A stretch of 64,000 bases of DNA from Hermodice carunculata (Eukaryota > Annelida > Polychaeta > Eunicida > Amphinomidae), in the NCBI GenBank assembly GCA_964020975.1, contig CAXHWN010002431.1, forward strand, positions 98,501-162,500, read 5' to 3'. Position 1 is the first letter of the stretch. Every line of letters starts with the position of its first letter. Below, piece after piece: positions 12,301 to 35,460 of the stretch. The position numbers and the translations under genes were made by a program. The notes below the pieces were generated by a model. It searched no databases. It had not been told where the DNA came from and was given only the letters and a program-made list of their open reading frames with translations.

Positions 12301-15300
12301 TTTGTTTTTTCTTTTTCTTTTTTTTTTTTTTTGAAACGACAGATTGACAGATTTTTTTAGTATTTGGACGTGACAATATCAGGGAACACACTCTTGTTTC
12401 ATTATTGGTTCTGCATGTTGTCGCACGAAACACGTACAGAACTGAACGTTCAGCAACCAATGATAAGCGCGTGTCCAGTATTCACAATAAAAGGTACTTC
12501 TACATGTTTATAAAGGGGAGAAACTAAAGTACATGTACATTTATAGGTCGGTATATCTTTAACTCAAGACCTCCAGGGCAAGATGTCAGAAAATTGTACT
12601 TCACCTATAAATATACTCCAGGAGTACGGTTTGTCCTGGCGATAATTTATAAGTAGAACCTGATGACTTTACTGAACAACAAAGAAGGTTTGACATTTGA
12701 CATATTGATGATATATTATGTTTACATTGCTCTTGATGCTTATTCAAGTTCATAGACACGACGAAACAAGCACATAAGTGACTGAAGGGACGAAATATTT
12801 ATAGATACGCCCACATGTTATAACTCTTTGAGCTGCAGATATAAGTACCGTATATAAAACGTAGCAGTGGGAGCAAAATGCTCACCCCAAGGGTAAACAT
12901 TTTTATGTGGCTATTTTTATGTCAGTCCGAGTTCAGTCTTTCACTTTGTCATTAGAAGAAGCACCTTGTTATCGGGCGATACTTTTTGTATCCATCTTTG
13001 GTCGCGTAATGGCAAGATTGTTGACTAAACTTATCTTAATATATGTGTGCGGCAGACATGTATCTCGTCATTTCGAGAATAAAAAGGGTAATTATGGTTG
13101 CCACCACTGTAACCATAATGTTCGAGAAAATAAAGTACAATAAAACTGTGTAACTGTAATTTGCAAAAGACTAAATTTTAAAACCTTAAAATACTGTCAC
13201 TATATATTTAAATCTCAAATAAATTCTGACATATACATGACGTATAGGAAAATATTTTTTGTTTTGTTTTTGTTTTTTGTTTTATAAGGTGGAAAGAGGG
13301 AAATCACAGCATTAATATCGATATAGACACGTCTTACGGTAACACTCTATGGTGCACGAGACATTTTACGACATACAGCCATAAGGATGCATTTTGTTGC
13401 CTTGAAGAGACATCGTTCTCCTCTTCCTCAACAAAAGGGGAGCGGGAAATCATTTCAAAGGCTTGCCGTTACATGTAGGTACCTTATGACTAGGTCCTAT
13501 GAAAGCAACAGAGCTACGATTCAAGTGCGCATTTTAAGACACATAGAAGACCAATTATTCTTTCGTTATCGCTTTAGCGCGTCATGCACATTAAATTTGA
13601 ATTCTTTGCTGTTACAGGCCACGTTGGTATTTATGTAGACATTTACGATGCCGCAGCAGAAGATCCAAAACAGTTTGGTTCAGAACGCTTCTTCTTCAAT
13701 GACTTGCGCGACAGGCTGTACCAGGAAGTGAAGAATTTCCCGTTGGATGTCTTCAAGGGCTGGTTTGAAAGACGTAATCTTTTGCAAGGTGCCATATTTG
13801 CTGGTTTCAGCAAAGGTATTTTTTTAATTTTTGCCTTCGATGTCTTTATAGTTAAATGAAATTAGGTTCTCTGTTAGTCTTCTTGACACTCACATAAACA
13901 TTTATGGAAGTGCCGTAGCTTTTGTCATGGGCTGAATTTAAAACCACTCTTCCTCACACTCGGTCATGTTTTTGAAATACTGGAGTCACCAGAGGGCAAC
14001 AGTAGCCATGAAGGGTCATCGGGAGACTGGATTAAGATGGAAAAGCAATACATGTTGACCAGTGGTGCCCTCTGGTAAATGGTCAGATAGTTAATATGGG
14101 CTATTATACAGTTAATAACAACTGGTAACTGACCTGCACTGAGTTCATGTTTTCAGCTTATGACAACAACAAATTAGTTGTGCACGAAAAGGCTAAGACG
14201 CTTCACCTTATTCATTTAATCGGCACGTAAATGTGGCCAAGTCCACTTATTTATATTTTTGTACTCATGATGATTAAACTAGGCATTATGACCACCGAAA
14301 TGTTTTATTACTTGCGACAGCTCTGGTCATGGCTGTAGACATCGAGAAACTGGAAAGCTTGGACAGTTTATGGACTTGCCATCAAAGGCAAGTTCTTGGT
14401 CCTGCAATACAGGAAATACTCATCACTCCTCAGATACTGAAAAACACACACACGAAAAAGATAAGCCTCGTTGTGAAATTGTGGGACGACGAATTCCAAG
14501 CCTGCAAAGCTGAAATACAGTCCAAAAAGTTGAAACCTTGTCGTTTGGAAGAGAGAGGTAAGGCAATATTCCGGCATATTTCGTTTATGGCTATTTCAGA
14601 CGCATGGAAGTTTGAAGGATTAACGGTTATAACAAAACTTGTGCTACCGTTGGAGGAATGCTTTGGTTAAAACGGGGTTCCTTGGAGTGATGTTTATAGC
14701 TAGGCTAGAGCTAGTTGTTTTGTAGTTAGCAGCCAAATATCCCCCTTTTCCCAAAAAACTAAAACAGACTTTAAATTTCTTAAATTTTGATATCAAAACA
14801 AATATATTTTTGGAAATTTTAATAGCCATTTACAGCTTGTAGTAACCATCTTGAGCTTTTAGTAGCATTTGGCTATTTTGGCTGGTGCTACCGCCAACCT
14901 AGTATGTAGTATAGGAGTTGATTATCAATTTAAACATAATTATTTTGAAGCTGCGATGGTAGTGTATGCATCCCTGTTTTATTCGAAGTGTGATCGTTAA
15001 TATGTGTTGAGGAAAGAAAAATATATGTGATTTAATATCCATAAATATGCATACCTACATTATAGTTCCGATTAAAACTCTGTGTGCAAAAGGACCAGCA
15101 TACATACGGAAATGCTTATATGTTGATATCTATAAAAATTATCGAAAAGCCAAAGGTAGAATTTGAGTAAAAGCGCAAAATATTTTATCAGGACACCGTT
15201 TCGTATTAGGTAGTGTGACATACAGTATGTTTATTGTGTGATTAAAATGCTAGTATGGAAAACACATTTTGGGGTTCCCAACGATGCCCGGCATTTTTTA

Positions 15301-16399
15301 TTTAATTATTAATTTGCAAGTGAAAAATTTGAAAAAACATCGTCGTGTTAATGAGCAAATAGACTTATTATGAAACATAAGTCAACACAACGTGTGCGCA
15401 CACAAGACTTTGCCTCTGGTATAACCTGTCTTTTTTTTCTTCCTAATTCTATGTATACTATTCTCTGCACTGACGGCAAATGGACCTCCCTGAATTAAAA
15501 GATCACCTTCAGAGATCAAACTTGGATCAGGGCTCTCTTTATATCTTGTACTTTCCTATTGGACATCTAACACTTCTGTTTAAATGTGACACGTAAAATC
15601 TATCGCTCTTAAAAGAACGATATTTTCCTTTACTTTCTACGTTATCGCCATTTATGAAAAAAGTGAACAGTATATCGCCGCGCAAATCTGCACAGCATTT
15701 GACTGGGGACTTTCACATTTAGTACCTATCTTTAACAGACAATTTGAAACATGATTTGAAAAAAAATCGCTTAATTTGCTTTACACGACCTCTCATTCAT
15801 GTTCAAATTCTGCTTTTGTGCCAACAGTTGAAGACCAACTGATGCTGAAAAAGATACAGCAGTACCAGCAACATGTGCCAAATGCAATGATGAAAATGCG
15901 CGACGAGTTCAGTAAGTTTGAGAACTATTTGGCCGATATGACCGGCATTGTAAAGGGAAATATCCCGCTGAAAGTACAAAGGATATCTACTTTCAAAGAG
16001 TTCGAGGCAGTAATAAGGCCGATACGGGCCAGGAAGGACCAGGATATGTCATCAATAGACAATTACATACAATTGAGGCGCGACCTTAGCAAAATGTTGG
16101 ATGACCTGGAACGCCATATTTGTCATCCCCTCATGCAAGTTCACGCAGACTGCGAGACTGCCCAACAACGAGCGTTAAAGTCAAAGATGCGAAAAATGTG
16201 CAAGGATATGCATAATAAACTGGAGTCAGAATATGATTTTTCCAAGCTGAAACATTCAGAGTGGCAAGTTAAAATTATCAATAGAGATCATAATTTATTT
16301 CTGGGACTTATAAGTGTTGTTGCCCTTGCTTTAGATACAATTATGGACATGGATCAAGCTACCGATGAGTACATCTCGGGTATAGAAATAAAGCTTTAG
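3914..16399 (+). CDS. Gene A: five-exon helical protein, 369 aa
   Basis: Modelled from consensus splice sites. Exons are 3914-3974, 4169-4210, 13618-13815, 14321-14557 and 15828-16399. Every intron is phase 1 and the lengths sum to 1110 nt, an open 370-codon frame. I do not recognise the family. The protein starts MSAAGAEDKDHSRPFF and has no signal peptide. Two hydrophobic stretches are visible: residues about 88-106 (LLQGAIFAGFSKALVMAV, across an exon junction) and about 336-352 (LFLGLISVVALALDTIM). Between them is charged, Leu/Lys/Glu-rich sequence that looks mainly helical (for example 'DQLMLKKIQQYQQHV'). Cysteines are few. It is convergent with gene B, from which it is separated by 6.8 kb of repeats. 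Exons 3-5 are strong; the link from exon 2 over a 9.4 kb intron is the weak point. Role unknown. Confidence 0.7.
4169..4210 (+). CDS. Gene A exon 2 (small)
   Basis: The acceptor is TTATTTCAG ending at 4168, and the phase matches exon 1 (gCA, then NDDLNRSRLYKLH). The only phase-1 GT in a reasonable position is ATG|GTATCA at 4211, a weak donor. The frame also runs on to a stop at 4366-4368, so a truncated alternative isoform is possible. Confidence 0.5.
4211..7960. other. Gene A intron 2, left part; no further exon found
   Basis: No segment here combined acceptor, open phase-1 frame and donor. Short frames at 5803-6045, 6455-6742, 6833-7153 and 7244-7644 lack coding character. A (CA)n tract lies at 6400-6436. 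Confidence 0.45.
6400..6436. repeat. (CA)n microsatellite
   Basis: Eighteen CA units. Confidence 0.95.
7967..8450 (-). mobile_element. LINE remnant, C-terminal part
   Basis: Minus-strand translation gives 'KIINGIAPSYLNNLLQGTF' at about 8210-8265, then 'NLLPRHARDVDHPDEFKRK' near 8085-8140 in another frame. This is the thumb/C-terminal region typical of non-LTR retrotransposon ORF2 (compare KIINGLTSAFLSDLAP at 62.75 kb). It belongs with the upstream RT piece at 9498-9920; the intervening kilobase contains a GA microsatellite. Confidence 0.7.
8451..9097. other. No gene seen
   Basis: Lies between two pieces of one decayed LINE. Short frames only; probably unrecognisable LINE or inserted sequence. 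Confidence 0.4.
9098..9319. repeat. (GA)n microsatellite with GAAGGAAGG interruptions
   Basis: About 220 bp of GA with five regularly spaced AAGGAAGG blocks in the middle. The Arg-Glu repeat frames here are artefacts. Confidence 0.95.
9498..9920 (-). mobile_element. LINE remnant, RT palm/thumb part
   Basis: A 140-codon minus frame carries 'NKNKTETMLL', 'VHKHLGLWFFSDLSWSTPVE' and 'YLQYASVVWGGCTKADTDRL'. These are the region after the YADD box in many LINE reverse transcriptases (HLGL...LSW...; Y.E/QYAS.VW). It is truncated at both ends. Confidence 0.85.
10680..12210 (-). mobile_element. LINE remnant, RT and C-terminal parts
   Basis: Minus strand. From high to low coordinate: 'GVRQGGLLSNQLFTFFID' (RT motif B') near 12060-12110; 'LMADTMVFDTLRKRLTAKLN' at about 11925-11985, a decayed ADD box; then 'INxSKxKYSTLNSKDTGDIS' to 11800. 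The C-terminal end near 10760-10880 reads 'LKIETGRWARVERDQRLYVC', matching the LRIETGRW..R.P..ERLC.C zinc-knuckle end of many LINE ORF2 proteins. It differs in sequence from the 9.5 kb family. The section between 10.9 and 11.75 kb is too decayed to read. Confidence 0.8.
12211..13617. other. Gene A intron 2, right end; nothing recognised
   Basis: Contains a T-rich tract at 12296-12332. The frames at 12907-13143 and 13387-13638 show no splice support apart from the end of the latter, which overlaps exon 3 in another frame. Confidence 0.45.
13618..13815 (+). CDS. Gene A exon 3
   Basis: Acceptor CTGTTACAG ending at 13617; donor CAAAG|GTATTT at 13816; phase 1 at both ends. It codes 'HVGIYVDIYDAAAEDPKQF' through 'NLLQGAIFAGFSK'. 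Composition is clearly more coding-like than the flanks. Confidence 0.75.
14321..14557 (+). CDS. Gene A exon 4
   Basis: Acceptor TTGCGACAG ending at 14320; donor GAGAG|GTAAGG at 14558; phase 1 at both ends. It codes 'LVMAVDIEKLESLDSLW' to 'KLKPCRLEER'. Confidence 0.78.
14558..15827. other. Gene A intron 4
   Basis: No exon or repeat family recognised. Contains a loosely inverted pair, 'tagttagcagccaaata' near 14720 and 'tagtagcatttggctattt' near 14865. Confidence 0.5.
15828..16399 (+). CDS. Gene A exon 5 (terminal)
   Basis: Acceptor GTGCCAACAG ending at 15827. It codes 189 residues from EDQLMLKK to GIEIKL, stop TAG 16397-16399. Largely helical with heptad-like Leu/Ile spacing; hydrophobic LFLGLISVVALALDTIM close to the C terminus. 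Confidence 0.82.
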
Positions 16400-16463
16400 T
16401 TAACGACGAGTACAACAAACAAGGAGAAATCTGGCACATATATGTGACTTATGCAAAATTTAA

Positions 16464-16469
16464 AATAAA
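16464..16469 (+). terminator. Candidate polyadenylation signal of gene A
   Basis: AATAAA 65 bp after the stop codon. Position and motif fit; cleavage site not shown. Confidence 0.5.
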
Positions 16470-16796
16470 TCAGGATGCATTACAGAACTTGACAATTTGC
16501 TGAATATTATTTCATTCTAAATTGCAGCGTAGCGGTAGTTAAATCGCGTGAATCGGTCTTACCATCCGATTACAATACGCTATAAAGAGACATATATAGA
16601 AACGGTAAAAAAAGCAAGGCTCGTTATCATTATCCAATATGCAATTATATTAAATAACACTTAGGGTGAATAGCAGGGTTTTATCAAGTCAACAGCTATT
16701 GGTTGTTTAAAAACGTAAGCCTTTCAATGTCAACTGCAAGTGAAGTCGAACACCTCAAAGTAAGACTTATGATACGGGTGTTAGATTCATATCCCT

Positions 16797-16940
16797 TGTC
16801 AATAGACCTCTCGTTCAAATGCCAGCATGCCTAAAGTTACGTAAAATATAGTAGTGTAGCTCAACAGCTTTCCTCGGGATGCCCAAATCGCCACCAGGAA
16901 AGCTGTTGACTCAGTCCAAAATTTGACACTGAAAGAGCTA
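16797..16940. mobile_element. Degenerate copy of the CAACAGCTTTCCTTGG palindrome MITE
   Basis: Arms TCAACAGCTTTCCT (16861-16874) and AGGAAAGCTGTTGA (16896-16909), followed by 'ctcagtc' as in the copies at 41.2 and 51.05 kb. The centre and the outer ends have decayed. Confidence 0.6.
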
Positions 16941-17676
16941 GAGGGGAATGCTGACGCCAAAGGCACTCTAGAACGCCAACTTTCCATTGGACAATTGCAG
17001 GCTGCATGTGGAGTGCAGGCTCAATCTTTGTAAAGGCCAGTGATTCGTCCTATAATTCCCGCAGTAATTCATCTACTTCACAATAAAAGCAGAAACAATT
17101 TTCATTCAACAATTTTGTTCTGCGCAGCTAGACTTGGCAATATTAACTAATGCCCGTACTATTTATGAAGGAACTTGATGTGCAACAATGACAAGGCTGC
17201 AGGCAATAATTATCATCGTTTAGTTCCCCCACAAGAACAGATGAAGAATTTGATACCCATCGATCCCCAAATTCACGGCTAGTTATCAAATATCGTCTGC
17301 TTCTTCATTTTTACCGCTTTAACTGTCAATTTCTCTGTATCTAAAAGAGTAATCGAATGGTACAAATCAATAGTTTGCAGAATGCCATGCTGTGGTTGCT
17401 TGGTCTTTATTCCATTCGGTATATTAATTTTTTAAGCTTCAAGATCTACGAATCAGACGGAGAAAATAAGGTTGGGAGTGATATTTGAATTGTGCAGTCG
17501 CTGTTGAGCGCTATGTGGTAAGCGTGAAATCTTTACGAAAACTCGAATTTTTTTAATTTATATGTCTTTGAAACTAATGCAAGAACATTACTGAATAATT
17601 GGTCGATAATACGGAAGTGACTCATGTGAGATAGGTAAGCAACGCATAAGCTGTGTACCTAAAGTAAAGAATCTTG
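16941..17676. other. No gene seen
   Basis: Intergenic AT-rich sequence with short frames only. Confidence 0.45.
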
Positions 17677-17928
17677 TGGGCTCAACAAATGATCACACGT
17701 GGCCCCCCTGGTGCGAAATAGTCTGGTAACTCTCTAGTGCTACTGTTAGGAAAACCACAAAAATATTCACTTCCAGGAGTAAAGGATAATAAGCTTGCGC
17801 ATATAAATGTGTCACCATAAACATCAAAATTATCTTGTCTCGTAGCTGAAAACGTGATCAATGTCTGATAATTGATAAATTTGTAGATATCAAGATAAGA
17901 AACAGGTTTATAGAAAAAATCAAAATGC
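17677..17928 (+). repeat. Dispersed repeat, copy 1
   Basis: About 250 bp alignable along its whole length, same orientation, to 25484-25712. Shared landmarks: 'GGTAACTCTCTAG', 'AAACCACAAAAA.TATTCACTTCC', 'TGTGTCAC', 'TATAGATATCAAG'. No inverted ends and no open frame; family unknown. Confidence 0.75.
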
Positions 17929-18772
17929 ACCTCCAACACAAGAGAGTACTGGATAATTTAGTATTAGGGGGCGCATGTGTGGAGCAAGAGAGACAGTGAG
18001 AAAGAAAGATGCAGAGGGACAGAGATACTGCTGAACATGGAAACTTAATGATTAAAGATTGAAAAACACACACGTATATACATAGTCACGCTCACACGTA
18101 CACACAGACACACACAAAAACATATTTACATACAATATTCATTTTGTTGATCGACCTCATAAAATGGAAAAATGGTTCATAGACATGTAAAAGAGATTTC
18201 CTTACCACTTATACAAAAACCCGCCGGTACATTCGGACCTGTATCCACAATCGGGGCAAATTTCTCTACTAAGATTCGTCTTTGACGCAGTGGGGCGCTT
18301 GGCACTCAGCCTATTGCTGACCCTTAATTCATTGCATTAGGGCGACTTCACTGTCTGATACAAAATCCCTATTCTAGGGATTACAACTGATTACTGTTTG
18401 TCGTTGTATTTACATTTTCAGGTAATGCTCACTCGGGAAAAGTCCCATTATATATTCTGCATTACATTCAGTCTACAAATTAATCTTCCTTTAACACTAA
18501 CCACACATATAATTTGGATGCTACCTCTTCAAAATATCCAATCGATTTAGCTGCCATTTTGAAAATAGTGAATCCACACCCAATGCCAATGGTTTGTAAA
18601 CGAGCATTGGGACGATCTTCCCAAGTGGGGTGGTAAGAGGGTTATAATTTATGAAACCAAGAGTATATAATTTGTAATTATTTCAAAACCTCAATAATGA
18701 TATATATGCTGTGGCTGTGTTTCATTTTAATATCCAAATCAAGTGTATTTTTGTGAGACTCTTCCGCAATCA
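17929..18772. other. No gene seen
   Basis: A CA-rich stretch lies at about 18066-18125. No coding signal. Confidence 0.45.
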
Positions 18773-19185
18773 ATGCATTAATTGCGCCATGTTCAAAGTG
18801 GCGATGGAGTGGCTTCATGGTGCCGCATCGCATTTGGATTTGTAACTAACGATGATAAATGCGTCAGACACAACCGAGCGGGCAGATTAAAGTGAAGATA
18901 GTAAGTCATATTTTAAAAGTACTTTAACGACCGTTTGCCCTGGTAACCGGGAAAACGGACACGACTCACTGTGATTTCCTTTCCCACAATGCATTTGGCC
19001 GTGTTTAAAATGGCACTCGACGGTTGTGCATGCATGCCTTCGCGTTGCATTTGGATTTATAACTAACGATGATAATTGCTTCAGACACAGCCAAGCGGGC
19101 AGATTAAAGTTAAGACAGTAAGTAATCTTTGAAAAATATGTTGACGACCGTTTGCCCTGGTAACTCAGAGAACAGACACCTGGAA
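18773..19185 (+). repeat. Two-unit tandem duplication, period 217 bp
   Basis: Units at about 18773-18985 and 18989-19185. Shared blocks: 'GCATTTGGATTT.TAACTAACGATGATAA', 'CAGACACA.CC.AGCGGGCAGATTAAAGT' and 'ACGACCGTTTGCCCTGGTAAC' (18930 and 19147). The units are roughly 80% alike. Confidence 0.8.
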
Positions 19186-19920
19186 CCTAGCGATACCAGA
19201 TACCGATGCCGCCCCAACGTGGCAATATGCAGCAGCTATGTTTTTTCCCCAATCCAAGTTTACCGTCTACACAAGATGAAATAAAATGCTGTGTTTAAGT
19301 TGAATTTAATGCAAATTAACGGCACACGTTGGCCAGCTTTTCTGTTAAATTACAACTTGTTTACGGTAAATTAGAACGACCGATTTTTTTTGGGGGGGGG
19401 GGGGCTGGGTGGTGGTGGTCGTTTTGGGGTGATTTTGCTGGTCGTTGGTCACGTGCTGAAGCTGGTCCAGGAGTAGGGCTGTCCAACTGGAGCATTGTAA
19501 CACAATTCTTGAAAAATGCTGCATAATTTTTCCCAAAATAAGTGTTTCTCAGATGAAGAAATTAATTAATAAAATGCTCCTGATAATGTAAATGTGCTGC
19601 TACGGAGATCTTAAGTTGGACAACACCGTGGTCTTGTGCGTCAGGTCATTTAATTAACATTACAAAAGTGCCCGTGCCAAGGAAATCTGGTAGTTTTGAC
19701 CAGGTGGGGACTAGGGTCGTAATTGCAGGTACGACTCTACCATAATTATACCATGCAGACCCTGCCAGGGTATATCAAACAGAGTAAATGCAAGAACATT
19801 TTCAAAAATAAGGTAAAATTATTCTTGATGCATGAGATGGGAGTACTGGAGAGGTGCCGCTTTATATATTTATAATTTGAGTATCTGAGTGTTATACAAC
19901 TTATGCCTTTGGTGCTTACA
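19186..19920. other. No gene seen
   Basis: Contains a G11 run at about 19392. Frames across it are G-run shadows. Confidence 0.45.
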
Positions 19921-20110
<190 letters not shown>

Positions 20111-20489
20111 ATTAAATTATTGAAAATTAAGATCTATTTTTCAATTCATATATAATTAAACTATTTCAGCTACAAACGGGTGCAAAGGAACTTAATAATT
20201 TTCAGATTTAATATTTGCATTTACGCTATTTTCATGTTGTGATCCATCATGGAAATAAGCTTAGGCAAGATTTCCTAGGCATTTGGTGGTCCAATTTCAT
20301 GCATCATAGTTTGGCGTGCTACCAGCAATGGTTTATAACCCGTATTTAAAAAGGAGGTTGGACGGGTATGAAATTTTACTTTTCAAAACAGCATGGCGGC
20401 GCGTTGTAGGTCTTGGACCAGTAAGCTAGGCCAACTGCATTTACTGTCAGTCCCACTCTCTTCAACGTGTTTATTAATTTCCCAATAGA

Positions 20490-21730
20490 TTTGACTCAGA
20501 ATGACACTGAGTAAAATTATATAATAAAAACATTAATTGCCTTTTATACACTGATGATTTTATTATATTATCAGAAAGTGAATCTGGACTACAAAGATGC
20601 CTTGAGAAAGTGAAAAAATATTTCATAGACTGGAATATGACAATTAATATCCAAAAAAAAAAAAAAACTTATCTTTAAGACAGCTAGCAGAAAATTGAAA
20701 AGGACATTTACAATTGGAAAGGAGGCAATAGAAGTAACTCATAAATATTTTCATTTAGGGATAGAAATAAAAGCAGATGGGTCTTATGCAAACTCCATTA
20801 AAATACTCAGTAATAAAGCAACGAAAGCTCTAGGCAGGCTCAAAAGACTATTTTTAACACACAAATAAGTGTACCAATACTGTTACGTTTATTTAATACC
20901 CTGATATCACCTATTTTGTTATATGCAAGTGAAGTCTGAGGACCATACATGCTGTCGAATAACAAATGTTTATTTAGTAACAGAATTGAAGAGTATTTAA
21001 AGTTCTAATTCGAAAAAAATACAGTTAAATTTCTTGCGTTTTTTGCCTAGGAGTACATAAAAGAATAAGCAAATATTGCAGTGTTACGTGAGATCGGGAG
21101 ATACCCACTTACGTTAAAATACTAAATTCGATGTGTAAAAATTGGCTAACAATAGTACATATGAAACCTGATTCACTTCTTTAAGATCGTTTTCTCCCCA
21201 ATGCAGAAATATATATACGGGGGAATTCCATTGGATAACATGTGTTAGCGATACGTTATGCAACCTTGACTTCACAATGGTATGGGGAAATATCGGTTTG
21301 CTGTCAGACCAGTTTCCAACATCAAAATTGGTCGAAAATATTAGAAAACATTTCATAAACTAGTGGCAGACAGAGATGGATATCAATTCTGACGCCGGTA
21401 AAGTAATTACGAACCTTTACGAAATATAAGAGAAATTTTGAAATTGAAAATTATATTCTTAGTGTCAAAGATCGGTCCATCAAGAAAAAAAAAACAAGAT
21501 TTAGAATCTGCGCATACAACCTAAAAATTGAAACGGGAAGACATAGGACACCACAAAAACACCTTTGGAAGAAAGTGTGTGTGAAATTTGTAATACATTT
21601 GAAGATGAAATACATGTAATATTATACTGCAAATTATATGATTCTGAAAGAACTGATTTATCTAATGATCTATCTTATCCCTGCGTTTACCACACTTGAC
21701 GATCAAGAAAAAATTATATTTCCCATGAAT
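20490..21730 (+). mobile_element. LINE remnant, RT part
   Basis: The plus strand reads 'LLYTDDFIILSESESGLQRC' at about 20540-20600 (decayed YADD box), 'KYFIDWNMTINIQ', an A-run, then 'YFHLGIEIKADGSYANSIKI' and 'LSNKATKALGRLKRL'. Translation is then broken by many stops up to about 21.7 kb. Typical non-LTR RT order (ADD, INxxKT, YLG, K/R-rich thumb). Confidence 0.8.
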
Positions 21731-22150
21731 TTTGAAGAAACAGCAAAAAATAAAATAGTAGAAACATAATATTCTTACGAAAATAAGTTTTGATGTACGT
21801 GATATATATACTTTCATAATGTATGGTCCTGTTTTCTAATTTTTGTACGTATGTATTGTGAATTAACAAATTACTGCAGTTGTATTTCTGTGGTGAAGTT
21901 AATAATGTTTTATTCATTCAAAGTTTCATTCATGTTAAAGTCATGAAATTTGCTGGCTTATTTCTCCTAGTTGAAACGAGACCTTATTCAGTTACTGTAA
22001 AAGCAGTTCTCAGGTAAGTTTCTTAATCAAAATTCTAACTTTTCGGAAATAGAAGAGGTAAAAGAGTGGGGGGGGGGGGGAGGGTAATTGGGTCAGTGCG
22101 TGACTCAGGCCTGCGAGAGTGGAGAAAGGGCAAGGATTGGATCAAGGTAT
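21731..22150. other. No gene seen
   Basis: Contains a G13 run near 22068. Confidence 0.45.
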
Positions 22151-22512
22151 CTCGACTACGCATAGTACAGAACCAATTTTTATTGGTTGCCTAGGCAATG
22201 CGCAGTGGAGAACCAAATTAAATGGGCCCCTCGGCTACCCGTCGTTGAGCCCATTAATTTCTTAACGCGTGGTCTAACAAATCAAATACAATTTACCAGA
22301 GCATCAGTCATTGGATAGTTTGGCTACACGTTTTCGAGGCACATGTTTCTACACTACGCGTCGCCGAGGCTCGGCGACACGTTTTAGAAAAACATTTCCT
22401 CGGCAACGCGTAGTGGAGACTGTAATCTTATTGGGTGGCTCGATTTCGTGTTGCCGAGGTTCAACTCTGCGTAGCGGAGACTGCAATCTGACTGGCTTCC
22501 TCGAATACGCGA
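22150..22512. repeat. Diverged short tandem repeat around GCGTAGTGGAGA
   Basis: The motif ACGCGTAGTGGAGACTGTAATC and variants recur at about 22157, 22196, 22395 and 22470, linked by 'CCTCGGCAACG' / 'GCCGAGG' blocks. Locally GC-richer than the surroundings. Confidence 0.65.
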
Positions 22513-23202
22513 AAGACCTATGCGTTATGACCCTGTTGGGTTGCCATACATTGTGTATGTGCTCGTGTCTTATTTTTCCTGAAAGGGAACAGTATGTATT
22601 GTGACATGTTCATGCCAATTTTCTGAGGCATATGAGAGAGGAATGACAAGGGAAAGACATTTGATTCCTTAATGTGAAATAAACTGCTTTATGCGTGTTT
22701 GTTTATTTTTTTTTAAATATTTACATCAGTAAAGAGTCACAATTACTTCATAATGGCTCAAATAATCCCCAGTAATTCAGTCAATTGGAGGTTCCAAATT
22801 CTTGATGTTAGTGTTGACGTTACTGGCTTTCCCGAAGTGGTTATCTGTAACTAACAAGTTATACTTCGTAAAATACGATTGGGATTTGGGACTCTTGTCT
22901 AGTAACAAAGTCAGTATTTTTACAAGTTCAGGTAAGACATAAACGTCCTTTCAAAGAAAAATGTTCATATTGTAACTTTGCATTGATCACTGCCTTCCAC
23001 TGATATACTATGTCCTAGATATACAGAGTGGTTTTAGTGTAGAGCACTTTAATCGCGAGGGAGCACTACTTGCCAAGAGGGAACAGCTTACATCTCTTGA
23101 CTAATCAGAAACGGCAGCAGGTGTCCGCTGATCTTGGGTGGCCGGCAGTGCCCAATACTAATCAAAGGCTTCTATGTTTTTTTCATTGTTACTCCATAAA
23201 TC
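22513..23202. other. Likely gene B 3' flank; nothing else seen
   Basis: Minus-strand AATAAA candidates lie at about 22703-22708. No other signal. Confidence 0.4.
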
Positions 23203-33618
<10,416 letters not shown>

Positions 33619-34089
33619 CAGACCTCCGTAAGGCAGAGAACGGAGAAATGTTAATATAAATCCTATTGTGGGTATTGTATCACCGTTTGGAATTTTGACA
33701 CACCAAACTATTAACATGAAACTGAAACAGAAATCCATCAATGCTGATAAGTTGTACAATGTCTGACCTTATAGTCAACTTATCAGCATCTTGCAACAGC
33801 CATTCCGTGACAAGATGGCAACTATTTCGTATATCTTTCTGTTTGCAGTCATTTTCTCCAGGAAGCAAATTTATATCCAAAAATGGATGTAACGTCACCT
33901 TTGCGCACAATATAGTACATGTTAATTTCTTTGCTTTTCGCCAGGAGAAACGGAGCTCTAAAGCATTCTATTTTCTAACTATCGTCTGTCTCGAAATCAA
34001 ACTTTATTTGCACATTTTGGAGTAAATGATTATATATTTTAAATGGTACGCGAAATTCAACTGTTGTAAGCGTATTCATACAACAGTAC

Positions 34090-34394
<305 letters not shown>

Positions 34395-35169
34395 GTAAAA
34401 TAACCCGAAATAGACCGTGCGACATGTCAAATTTATATATTATTTTGAACTTTCCTGGTTCTAAATCTTTAGATTAATGTTTATCTATTTTTTATTGAAA
34501 ACATTCACGTGATAAAAATACAACAAACTATGATCTACTTTATTATAGTTAACTGATCCATTTGATGTAGAAAATTGTACCAGAATTTACACAACGATTG
34601 TTCCTGGTCATGTGATCTTTTGTTGCATATCATTTTTAGCATCATGTTCTTTTATGTGTGTTACAACTGCAGTTACTTCAGGCAGTGGCAATCGAACTTT
34701 TACGTATATCCTCAACAGGATACGATATATCCTTTTGGCGAAAGTTAGTGGCGGAAAATTGAAACCCTAATCTTTGTGGAAGAGGCAAACAAACAAATTG
34801 AAAGCACTGTGCACTGAAAGAAGTGGAAATAATCATTTATATTTTCCAAGAAATAGAACCGTAAAGTTTTAGCATTTTTAAAACCGGAAAAACACCACCA
34901 TTACTTGGGTCTATACAAGTTTTCAAAAAAGTCACAACAGTATGACACTCATGCGACGAGTATGGAACTCGAGGCTGAGAGATTGAGGAGTATCTGGGTC
35001 TTTCATTATAATTGCACTTTTTTCATACCTCATGATCCAAAAACTTTGTAGTTTATTTCTTGAAGAATTGTTTGCTGACTTTTTCTCAGTAAATGAAAAT
35101 AATCTTGGCAACAGAAGGTGAAACACATTATAACAAATTTATTCAAGTCTACCGTTCACACAGACACAA

Positions 35170-35460
<291 letters not shown>

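Noticed and set aside
18890-18910. Donor-like GATAGTAAGT in the 217-bp duplication, suggesting an exon
   Set aside because: No open frame with an acceptor precedes it in either unit.
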